Below are positions 1-6,560 of a stretch of DNA of 35,921 bases, one piece after another. Source of the DNA: RGIG2707 sp045600065 (GTDB lineage: Bacteria > Bacillota > Clostridia > Peptostreptococcales > Anaerovoracaceae); assembly GCA_045600065.1 (NCBI GenBank), contig JAZRXE010000007.1:1-35921 (forward strand), read 5' to 3'. The first letter of the stretch is position 1, and each line of letters opens with the position of its first letter. A program made the position numbers and the translations under genes. Under the pieces are notes generated by a model. That model saw nothing but the letters and a program-made list of their open reading frames with translations. It was not told the origin of the DNA and did no database searches.

Positions 1-731
1 AGATCGACGGCAGCATCAGCATCGACGGACCCGACACTGAAGGTGTCACCTGCGACGCTACCGGCTTCAGAACCTACGAAGTAAACTTCTACGGCATCGG
101 CGGACACGCTTACGGCGCGTTCGGCAAGATGGCAAATCCTCTGCACGCTGCAGCAAGAGCAGTTGCAAAGATCGCTGATTTCGAAGTCTGCGCAGATCCC
201 AAGACCACATTCTGCGTATCCAACTTCCACGCAGGAAACGATGCAGGAGTTCACGCCATCGTTCCCCAGGCTACCATCAAGTTCAACATCCGTTCCAACA
301 GACAGGATCTGCTTGATGAGCTTACCGACAGATGCTTCAAGGCTATCCAGGAGGCTTGCGACGAAGAGACCGCACGCTGGGGCAAGGATACCATCACCTG
401 GGACAAGAAGCAGTTCTGCGAGGTTCCCGCAGGTGTTCAGGATCACCACGCACCTCTGGTCGAAGCAACCATCGCTGCCGCAAGACACTTCAGCCCCGAT
501 CCCGAGCAGGTCTACATCGGTGCCGGCGGCTGCGTAAACGGCAACATCGCACTGGGCAAGGGTCTGCCCTGCGTAACTCTGGGCGGCGGTCTGCCCGGCA
601 AGGATACCAACTGCCACAACCTGAACGAGTTCTTCCCCTATGAGACCGCTTATCTGCTGCCTCAGGAAGTAGTTGTTCTGCTCTGCATGGCTGCAGGCGT
701 TGAAGGTCAGTTCGACTCCATCCTCAAGTAA
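1..731 (+). CDS. M20 family metallopeptidase, C-terminal part (5' end outside window)
   Basis: The reading frame is open from the window edge (first full codon at base 3) and ends at TAA 729-731, giving 242 visible residues. It covers the dimerisation domain and the C-terminal part of the catalytic domain of an M20-type zinc peptidase/amidohydrolase. Visible parts are the acidic metal-ligand region near the start (IDGPD), the conserved FYGIGGHAYG stretch and a late His in DTNCHNLNEF that could be the C-terminal metal ligand. It is very similar to the complete gene at 794-2053 through the middle of the protein and diverges mainly in the last ~90 residues, which suggests tandem duplication followed by change around the active site. 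The likely role is cytosolic hydrolysis of a peptide or N-acyl amino acid; the substrate cannot be told from sequence. Confidence 0.88.
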   Translation, partial: IDGSISIDGPDTEGVTCDATGFRTYEVNFYGIGGHAYGAFGKMANPLHAAARAVAKIADFEVCADPKTTFCVSNFHAGNDAGVHAIVPQATIKFNIRSNRQDLLDELTDRCFKAIQEACDEETARWGKDTITWDKKQFCEVPAGVQDHHAPLVEATIAAARHFSPDPEQVYIGAGGCVNGNIALGKGLPCVTLGGGLPGKDTNCHNLNEFFPYETAYLLPQEVVVLLCMAAGVEGQFDSILK

Positions 732-744
732 TACAAGCTGTTTT

Positions 745-772
745 TGCCCCATCTGCCTGTGCGGATGGGGCA
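745..772 (+). other. Intercistronic hairpin between the two M20 genes
   Basis: TGCCCCATCTGC (745-756) pairs with GCGGATGGGGCA (761-772) around the loop CTGT, with one T.G wobble, making a 12-bp stem. No T-run follows on the plus strand, so it is not a classical intrinsic terminator. It starts 13 bases after the upstream stop and ends just before the ribosome binding site at 782-787. It may protect or partly attenuate the two-gene transcript. Confidence 0.6.
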
Positions 773-793
773 TTGTCGACTAAGGAGAAAAAT

Positions 794-2053
794 ATGGAAG
801 AATACAAAGTATCCGCAAAGATACAGAAGGCATACGATGATCTTATGGCAATGCCCGAAATACAGAAGGGCTTCGATTTTGCCAAAGAGGATCACGCAAA
901 GGTAATCGAGATCCACAAGCAGCTGACTCTTATCGAGTCTCCCACCTTCCACGAGGAAAACAGGGCCGCAGCCTTTGCTCAGCTGCTGAAGGACGAGGGT
1001 CTGGAAGACGCCCATGTAGATGAATACAAGAACGCATGGGGCATCTGGAAGGGCACCGGCGAAGGCCCCGCCATTCTGGTGGAGGGACATCTGGACACCG
1101 TATTCCCCTTCGGTTCGGTACACGAAGTAAGAGAAGAAAACGGCACCCTGTACGCTCCCGGCATCGTAGACGATACCCGCGGCCTGACCGTTGTACTGGC
1201 TGCTCTGAGAGCCCTTAAGGCAACCGGACTCAAGACCAAGGGAGACATAGTGTTCTGCGGCACCGCAAGGGAAGAGGGCATGGGCTCTCTGGGCGGCATG
1301 AAGGATATGCTCGATCACGGCCCCAAGGTAGACGCTACCATCAGCGTTGACGGCGCGGACACCGATCAGTTCACCGCGGACGCCACCGGCTTCAGGACCT
1401 ACGAGGTCAACTTCTACGGCATAGGCGGCCACGCCTACGGCGCCTTCGGCAAGATGGCCAACCCCCTGCATGCAGCAGCCAGAGCAGTTGCAAAGATTGC
1501 TGATTTCCAGGTCTGCGAGGATCCCAGAACCACCTTCTGCGTATCCAATTTCCACGCAGGAAACGATGCGGGCGTACATGCCATAGTACCCAGCGCTCAG
1601 ATCAAGTTCAACATCCGTTCCAACAGACAGGATCTTCTGGACGAGCTTCGCGACAGATGCTTTGCGGCAGTTCAGGAGGCCTGCGACGAAGAGACCGCAC
1701 GCTGGGGCAAGGATACCATCACCTGGGATTCCAAGCAGTATTGCGAGGTTCCCGCAGGCTCTCAGGATCATCACGCTCCTCTGCTGGAGGCAACCTTCCT
1801 GCTGGCAAGCCTGCTGAGCAAGGATCCCTCCAAGGTTGGAATACGCCAGGGCGGCAGCGTCAACGGCAACATAGCCGTGGGCAAGGGCATTCCCTGCGTA
1901 ACTCTGGGAACCGGCTTTGATGAGCACAGAGGACACAGCCTTGAAGAGCAATGGCCCAACTTTATGGAGAAGTACAAGCTGCCTCAGGAGGTCATGGCTC
2001 TGCTTTGCCTGGCATCCGGAATCGACGGCAGATTTGATTCTATTCTCAAATAG
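794..2053 (+). CDS. M20 family metallopeptidase
   Basis: This is a 419-residue cytosolic zinc hydrolase of the M20 family, of normal length. The ATG at 794 is preferred over an in-frame TTG at 773 because AAGGAG lies at 782-787. Visible catalytic elements are GHLDTV (metal His99 and Asp101), IVDD (bridging Asp126), the general-base/metal Glu pair in AREEG (160-161), SVDGAD, and a late His in the DEHRGHSLEEQ region. The lid domain contains FYGIGGHAYG. It is a close paralogue of the gene just upstream and is probably co-transcribed with it across a 62-base gap that holds a hairpin. The family removes amino acids from peptides or N-acyl conjugates. It does not match the selenium-associated M20 protein YgeY, so no link to the selenium locus at 27-32 kb is claimed. 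No signal peptide is seen. Confidence 0.9.
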   Translation: MEEYKVSAKIQKAYDDLMAMPEIQKGFDFAKEDHAKVIEIHKQLTLIESPTFHEENRAAAFAQLLKDEGLEDAHVDEYKNAWGIWKGTGEGPAILVEGHLDTVFPFGSVHEVREENGTLYAPGIVDDTRGLTVVLAALRALKATGLKTKGDIVFCGTAREEGMGSLGGMKDMLDHGPKVDATISVDGADTDQFTADATGFRTYEVNFYGIGGHAYGAFGKMANPLHAAARAVAKIADFQVCEDPRTTFCVSNFHAGNDAGVHAIVPSAQIKFNIRSNRQDLLDELRDRCFAAVQEACDEETARWGKDTITWDSKQYCEVPAGSQDHHAPLLEATFLLASLLSKDPSKVGIRQGGSVNGNIAVGKGIPCVTLGTGFDEHRGHSLEEQWPNFMEKYKLPQEVMALLCLASGIDGRFDSILK

Positions 2054-2071
2054 CAAACTCTGTGGTATAAT
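2043..2071 (+). promoter_or_regulatory. Sigma-A-type promoter of cvpA
   Basis: TTCTCA (2043-2048), a 17-bp spacer, then TATAAT (2066-2071) preceded by TG at 2063-2064, an extended -10. The -35 lies inside the last codons of the upstream peptidase gene. Transcription should start near 2078, about 40 bases before the cvpA ATG. Confidence 0.55.
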
Positions 2072-2098
2072 CGGGACAGCTTTATTAAGCTGCCCCGA
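2071..2098 (+). promoter_or_regulatory. Hairpin around the cvpA transcription start
   Basis: TCGGGACAGCTT (2071-2082) and AAGCTGCCCCGA (2087-2098) form a 12-bp stem with one A/C mismatch and the loop TATT. There is no T-run, so it is not an obvious terminator. It begins at the last base of the -10 box and ends 10 bases before the AGGAGG ribosome binding site (2109-2114), so it could shape the 5' end of the cvpA mRNA or serve as a processing site for readthrough from the peptidase genes. Confidence 0.45.
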
Positions 2099-2118
2099 AT
2101 TGATATCAGGAGGATAAT

Positions 2119-2772
2119 ATGACTGAAGCTTTAATTATCGATGTTGTTATTCTGGCAATATTGGCAATTTTCATAACAGTAGGCGCATCCAGGGGTCTGT
2201 TCAAAAGCATAATGACTATGTTTTCGACACTGATCGCGATAGGAGGCTCTGCATATCTGGCGGGTAACTACAGCCCTCTTGTGACAGCTAAGCTTTTTCC
2301 TGCGTTCAAGGAACGAATCATAGAAAAGGTCGATCTTACCGAGTTCATAGCAAAGCTGTCCGTAGAGACGGATATTTCAAAACCTCTGGGCGCGGGTCAG
2401 ATCTTCGACCCCAGAAACTATGTCAATCTCAATGTGGATTACGAGGAGCTTCTGGACAAAGCGGCATTTGCGTTTCTGCAGGGCCTTGTAAAGGTCGTAA
2501 TGTTTATAGTGGGCTTTGTTCTGCTGCTGATCCTGCTTAATCTGCTGATAAAGCTGCTGGACAATGTGTTCAAGCTTCCTGTGCTCAAGCAGTTCAACCG
2601 TCTCGGCGGCGGTGTGCTGGGATTTGCAGAGGGCGTGCTTTTGGTATGTCTTGTGGTCTATATCAGCGGAAAGCTCGGCATAACGTTTTTTATGGACAAC
2701 GCGCCTGATTCTACGGTGCTTCGCTTGCTGACGGTATACAGCCCCTACGATTTTGTCGGCCTGCTGAAGTAA
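2119..2772 (+). CDS. cvpA: CvpA family membrane protein
   Basis: This 217-residue integral membrane protein matches the CvpA family (related to the colicin V production protein). Hydrophobic segments lie at about residues 5-25, 32-52, 115-145 and 165-190, with the conserved early pattern of a helix followed by GASRGLFKS. The helix ending NLLIKLLDNVFKLPVLKQFNRLGGGVLGFAEG is the family's typical second half (shown here in pieces: NLLIKLLDNVF, LGGGVLGFAEG). AGGAGG at 2109-2114 fixes the ATG start. CvpA proteins sit in the cytoplasmic membrane and have been linked to envelope stress and secretion of toxins; their exact activity is unresolved. The gene has its own promoter (2043-2071) and a terminator downstream (2852-2880), so it forms a short transcription unit, possibly with the tiny ORF that overlaps its stop codon. 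Confidence 0.85.
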   Translation: MTEALIIDVVILAILAIFITVGASRGLFKSIMTMFSTLIAIGGSAYLAGNYSPLVTAKLFPAFKERIIEKVDLTEFIAKLSVETDISKPLGAGQIFDPRNYVNLNVDYEELLDKAAFAFLQGLVKVVMFIVGFVLLLILLNLLIKLLDNVFKLPVLKQFNRLGGGVLGFAEGVLLVCLVVYISGKLGITFFMDNAPDSTVLRLLTVYSPYDFVGLLK

Positions 2773-2846
2773 TGCGCAAGCATCAGGCAGATACTACCGA
2801 TGAAAACATTCCACCGCCTCGCAGAGAGGCAATGAGTTTTATATGA
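2772..2846 (+). CDS. Possible 24-residue ORF overlapping the cvpA stop
   Basis: The cvpA stop and this start share bases in TAATG (2770-2774), the usual arrangement for translational coupling. The frame reads 24 residues, starting MRKHQADTTDENIPPPRR, and stops at TGA 2844-2846, just before the terminator hairpin. It has no recognised domain, is hydrophilic and has no separate Shine-Dalgarno sequence. It may be chance. The overlap and its position inside the transcription unit are the only support. Confidence 0.25.
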   Translation: MRKHQADTTDENIPPPRREAMSFI

Positions 2847-2851
2847 TCCCG

Positions 2852-2880
2852 GCCCCGAAGCAGCCCTTCGGGGCTTTTGT
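2852..2880 (+). terminator. Intrinsic terminator after cvpA
   Basis: GCCCCGAAG (2852-2860) pairs with CTTCGGGGC (2866-2874) around the loop CAGCC, followed by TTTTGTTTT. This is a strong Rho-independent terminator. Confidence 0.85.
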
Positions 2881-3092
2881 TTTGGAGCCTGAGTGCATCG
2901 CAAACGGTGAAGCATCTGCCATGCGTTTTCCGGTACGGTATGAAGCCGCGTTTATTCCGTTTTCTTTTTTTAATGGCGGAACTGAATCCTTTTGACCGGA
3001 AGAGGGGTGTTCCTGTCAGATATCTGTTCGCAATGCCGCAGGCCGCATGTAAGGAGGTTTTTCGATTCCGGCCTGCCGGAGATCCGCTTCTG
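2881..3092. other. Intergenic stretch with no supported gene
   Basis: Together with the flanking sites this is a 407-base gene-free gap (2773-3179). A 75-codon frame begins with TTG inside the terminator T-run at 2877 and ends at 3104; it has no ribosome binding site and an unconvincing composition, so it is not called. Nothing else is seen until the promoter at 3093. Confidence 0.5.
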
Positions 3093-3121
3093 TTTACAGA
3101 GTGAGATTTTTTTGTTATAGT
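3093..3121 (+). promoter_or_regulatory. Sigma-A promoter of the ADP-ribosylglycohydrolase gene
   Basis: TTTACA (3093-3098), a 17-bp spacer, then TATAGT (3116-3121); each box matches the consensus at five of six positions. The predicted start is near 3128, leaving a leader of about 50 bases before the ATG at 3180. Confidence 0.7.
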
Positions 3122-3146
3122 AAACGATAATTATTCAGTAAACGAT
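3119..3146. repeat. Two AGTAAACGAT direct repeats overlapping promoter and +1
   Basis: AGTAAACGAT occurs at 3119-3128 and again at 3137-3146, 18 bases apart start to start. The first copy overlaps the -10 box and the second lies just after the expected transcription start. An inverted GTTTAC (3092-3097) overlaps the -35. The placement fits a repressor operator; the regulator is unknown. Confidence 0.5.
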
Positions 3147-3179
3147 CACTTTAGTGTTATATGTAAAGGAGATTAATTT

Positions 3180-6155
3180 ATGCCACCGCGTTCCTGGAAA
3201 TCAACTCCGGTAATGTATTTTGCTTTTTGCGGAGATATGATCGGCGTGCCCTATGAGTTTGAAGTTGGCAAGAATATGCAGGCATTCAATGCTTTCAAGT
3301 TGTTCAACCGAGAAAAGACCGTTCAAAGGTATCAAGTCAGAAAGCAGCCTGTGCCCAAGATGGAGTTTTCCGACGATTCCGTTCTGACGATCGCCACAGC
3401 CTTTTCCGTCATGCAGTCCCGGGGCAAACTGCAGGCAAGCAATCGTATAAATGCAGCTAAAAATCTGAAGAAGCATGCAAAACAATACGATTATTTACCC
3501 GGTGGTTATGGCACTAAATTTGTTTCATGGGCTAACAAATCCGGCATAACTGCCATGGAAGAGGATCGGTCATTTGATTTTGCTCCCGGAAAACCTTATC
3601 AGAGTTTTGGCAATGGTGCCGCCATGCGTACCTCCGCCGCCGGCTGGGCATTCAATAAGCTTGGCACAACCGCCAACTTTGCAATAGATGGTTCTTTTAT
3701 GAGCCATTCTCATATAGAAGCCCTGAGAGGAGCCCAGGCAGTTTCCCAGGCTATTCTTCTGGCAAGAGCCGGCAGAAGCAAGGCCGAGATCAAGACCTAT
3801 TTGGAAGCCACATTCGGCTACGATCTGAGCAAAACGGTCAATTACTACCGTGAATATAACCAGAAGTATATGGTCGGACAGAGTGAAAACTGCCGTGCTG
3901 CCGTTCAAATGGCCATGGCGGCCTTTTTGGAGTCCGATAATTATCTGGACTGCATGGCAAATGTGCTGAACATGGGCGGTGATTCCGACACCATCGGCGC
4001 CATCGCAGGCAGCATTTCCGGCGCTATGCACGGCATGCCCCGGTGGATGCAGAAGCAGTGCGACAAGCGGCTGGACGATTATATGCGCAAGGCATCCAGA
4101 AAATTCGAAAATTATCTGGACTCCATAGATAACGAACCGCAGGTTGACGATGTCGAAAATGCCCTGGTAAGATCTGATGTGGAACATCATGTCCTGGAAC
4201 AGTTCAAAAACGATCCGAAGTACGTACCGGCCGAAGATCCCGAATATCTTGACTTGCTGGCAAAGATGGAAGCGACCCGGCTGTTCCACGAGAAATTGAA
4301 TGCTGAAAAGAATCCGGACACCAGAAAAGCACTCGAATTCAGCAAAGAGAACATCTTGTCTCAGCTGAAGGAGAGCATCAAAAATGCCGAGGATTTCAAG
4401 GTTCGCTGCAAGGATATGACAGCCTGCCCGGTTAAAAATGTTGAAATCATCGATTTCGATGGCGTTTACACAGGTAGGGGATCTTCCGGAAAAAGACTTC
4501 CCAACGCACCCAAGATGTTCCCCGACGAGACTCCCGAGGTCCAGCACGAAATGATCCCTGCAAAGATCATGGACGGAAGTGTGTTTGAAAAGGTCTTTGC
4601 GGAAGAGCTCGAAAGATCCAAGCCCGCGCTGGAGGAAAGAGCCAGACTGGAGGCTCAGGTCAAGACAGCCATGGATGCGCAGAACAAAGCCGCCGAAGAG
4701 GCCTTCCCGTTCGCAGATGACGACTCGATCCCCACGGAAGCCGTTTATGATCAGACCTTAGAGAGAATGATCGGCGAAATCGGCAAGTATTTCCCCGAAG
4801 GACAAGTGCCCGAACAGCTTCAGGGGCTGGCAGCGGATCTTGAAAAGCTGAAGGCGGCACAGAAGGACGACTATGAGTTGATCCAGGATCTTCAGGAGGC
4901 GAGAGAAAAACTGCCCAAGGATGACCCTGATGTTCTCGCTGCTGCCATGCAGAAAAAGCTGCAGTCTCTGTCCGAAGAGATGATGGGGAAACTTGCAAAT
5001 GGCATGAACGCAGAGACGATGGATCAGCTGGCCTTTGTGAACCGCCTTGCAAATACCGTAGGACGGGTGCGCGAGGCTCCTATTCGGGAGCAGGATGTAT
5101 ACGATAAGGACATGGGTGCGTTGGATGATTTCCGGGACAACCTGAAGGCCGCTCGCACGACTTTTAATTCCGACCAGTACAAGTTGATCATCAGCACCTT
5201 AAAAGAGATGCAAAAGCCCGGTCCTGCTCCTGTATCCAAGAACGAGCACGATACGGATATAAAGACCCTTACTCCCAAGCAGAATCACGTGGCAAAGCTT
5301 TATGCAGTCCAGTATGCAATCGATCTGTATCTCAGGCACAAGAGCAGGGACGGTGTGAATGCCAACACCTATCACAAGCTTGCCGCGGTAGAAGAGCTGA
5401 ATCAGTTCATAACCAAAAGGATCAGCGACCTGAAACCCAAAAATTTCGTCTATTTAGGCAAGAAGCTTCCTGATGAAATCCTTCCCAAGGTGGAATCGAA
5501 GTTCAATAAGGCTGATATATCGAAGAATGTTGAAGCTGCACTCAACAGCGGCATAGAGACGTACGACGCAGAGTGCATTCAGACTCTCAGTTGCATGGAA
5601 CGTATCATAAGCCTTGCCGGAGACAAAGCACAGAATGCTCTTGTCGATATGCAGAACAAATTCTTCCGTGAGCCCGGCCCACAGGAAGCCCGAAAGGCGG
5701 AAGCCGCAAACACCCTGACAGCGGGCAAAAAGAAACAGGAACAGATTGCCAAAGAGGAAGACAAGCAGCGCAGGGAAAAGGAAAAGATCGCCAAAAGAGA
5801 GGAAGAAAAACTGCGCAAGGAGGAGGAAAAGCGGATCTCTGCCTTAGAGAAGCAGAAGAATAAACTGGTCAAAGACCGGTCAAAAGCCTCAAGTGATATG
5901 GCTAAGTATAACCCTGCCTATACCGGAAGAGGTTCCAATTCGGATTATGATTGGGATGACTATCATGCAGCCAATAGTACATATGAGGCCCTCTCAGCGG
6001 ATATCCAAAAGATCGAAAAGCAGATCTCGGAAATAAAGAAGCAACAGGAAGAAAGACAGGCCAAGAAGAATCAGCCTGAAGAAAAGCAGGATCAGGGCAA
6101 TAAATCTCAGGAAAAATCGAATCAGGGCAAACAGTCGGGTTTTGTTAAGAAATAA
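3180..6155 (+). CDS. ADP-ribosylglycohydrolase-domain protein with long coiled-coil tail
   Basis: This is a 991-residue soluble protein without a signal peptide, starting at ATG 3180 behind AAAGGAG. Residues ~10-290 form an ADP-ribosylglycohydrolase (ARH/DraG-type) domain: the N-terminal FCGDMIGVPYEF motif, the metal-binding FSDDS at 63-67 (Asp65, Asp66), and GDSDTIGAIAG beginning at Gly267 (Asp268, Asp270, Thr271). These are the residues that bind the two Mg ions in known family members, so hydrolysis of ADP-ribose from a protein or small molecule is plausible. The remaining ~700 residues match no family I recognise. They are charged and mostly helical, with a strong Lys/Glu coiled coil at ~835-900 and another at ~930-965, and a Gln/Lys-rich end. 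The hexapeptide YTGRGS occurs twice (430-435 and 914-919). Usual family members have about 300 residues, so the tail is unusual. The gene is alone, with its own promoter and terminator. Toxin immunity, phage defence or a secreted effector role are possible but unsupported. Confidence 0.82.
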   Translation: MPPRSWKSTPVMYFAFCGDMIGVPYEFEVGKNMQAFNAFKLFNREKTVQRYQVRKQPVPKMEFSDDSVLTIATAFSVMQSRGKLQASNRINAAKNLKKHAKQYDYLPGGYGTKFVSWANKSGITAMEEDRSFDFAPGKPYQSFGNGAAMRTSAAGWAFNKLGTTANFAIDGSFMSHSHIEALRGAQAVSQAILLARAGRSKAEIKTYLEATFGYDLSKTVNYYREYNQKYMVGQSENCRAAVQMAMAAFLESDNYLDCMANVLNMGGDSDTIGAIAGSISGAMHGMPRWMQKQCDKRLDDYMRKASRKFENYLDSIDNEPQVDDVENALVRSDVEHHVLEQFKNDPKYVPAEDPEYLDLLAKMEATRLFHEKLNAEKNPDTRKALEFSKENILSQLKESIKNAEDFKVRCKDMTACPVKNVEIIDFDGVYTGRGSSGKRLPNAPKMFPDETPEVQHEMIPAKIMDGSVFEKVFAEELERSKPALEERARLEAQVKTAMDAQNKAAEEAFPFADDDSIPTEAVYDQTLERMIGEIGKYFPEGQVPEQLQGLAADLEKLKAAQKDDYELIQDLQEAREKLPKDDPDVLAAAMQKKLQSLSEEMMGKLANGMNAETMDQLAFVNRLANTVGRVREAPIREQDVYDKDMGALDDFRDNLKAARTTFNSDQYKLIISTLKEMQKPGPAPVSKNEHDTDIKTLTPKQNHVAKLYAVQYAIDLYLRHKSRDGVNANTYHKLAAVEELNQFITKRISDLKPKNFVYLGKKLPDEILPKVESKFNKADISKNVEAALNSGIETYDAECIQTLSCMERIISLAGDKAQNALVDMQNKFFREPGPQEARKAEAANTLTAGKKKQEQIAKEEDKQRREKEKIAKREEEKLRKEEEKRISALEKQKNKLVKDRSKASSDMAKYNPAYTGRGSNSDYDWDDYHAANSTYEALSADIQKIEKQISEIKKQQEERQAKKNQPEEKQDQGNKSQEKSNQGKQSGFVKK

Positions 6156-6225
6156 CGATCTGCCTGAAGATATCTCAAAGAGCCATGGATATCGGCAACA
6201 GCCGGTCAGCTGAATAAGACCAAAG

Positions 6226-6267
6226 AACGTGTGAAAAGCGGTTTTCCGTTTCCCACACGTTTTTTTG
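6226..6267 (+). terminator. Intrinsic terminator after the ADP-ribosylglycohydrolase gene
   Basis: AACGTGTG (6226-6233) pairs with CACACGTT (6254-6261), with further inner pairing (AAAAGCGG with CCGTTT), followed by an eight-base T-run (6260-6267). Confidence 0.85.
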
Positions 6268-6560
6268 TCCGCAAAGCGTTTGCTGCTTTGTAAAAAGGCC
6301 ATAATGCCCTTTCACCACGGATGGGATGAACTCTGTGTCTGCGCGGCTGAAGATGCTTTCGCGGCATTTCGCGGAGTCGGTCTTCTGATTTTCAGCCTGC
6401 GAATATCAGAGATTGAATAGTATCTGCCAAGGACAGTATATATTTCGTCCATATGAACAACTTAGCAGTAATAATTACCAAATTGAAAAAATACAGTATT
6501 TTTACAGTAAGAATAAACTATAATATTATTAATTTATATTATGTATTAGGGGGGATAAAT
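6268..6560. other. Gene-free leader of the large surface protein
   Basis: No gene is supported here. The last 110 bases are AT-rich and hold a TATAAT at 6519-6524, about 37 bases before the ATG at 6561, but no good -35 lies 16-18 bases upstream; a TTTACA is only 12 bases away. ACAGTA occurs three times (near 6433, 6493 and 6504). A GGGGGG ribosome binding site lies at 6549-6554. The promoter call is therefore weak. Confidence 0.4.

Noticed and set aside
1..2053. Assigning the M20 pair to the selenium-linked protein YgeY
   Set aside because: The motifs around the metal ligands (for example GHLDTVFP and FYGIGGHAYG) do not fit the YgeY sequence as I know it, so no selenium link is claimed.
707..2056. 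449-codon minus-strand frame across the M20 gene
   Set aside because: It is the mirror of the M20 coding region; the plus-strand frame carries the conserved catalytic motifs and a ribosome site.
2877..3104. 75-codon frame downstream of the cvpA terminator
   Set aside because: It starts with TTG inside the terminator T-run, lacks a ribosome binding site, and overlaps the promoter of the next gene.
6501..6524. TTTACA-TATAAT as a promoter of the large surface protein
   Set aside because: The spacer is only 12 bp, too short for a sigma-A promoter; the -10 may still be used with another -35.
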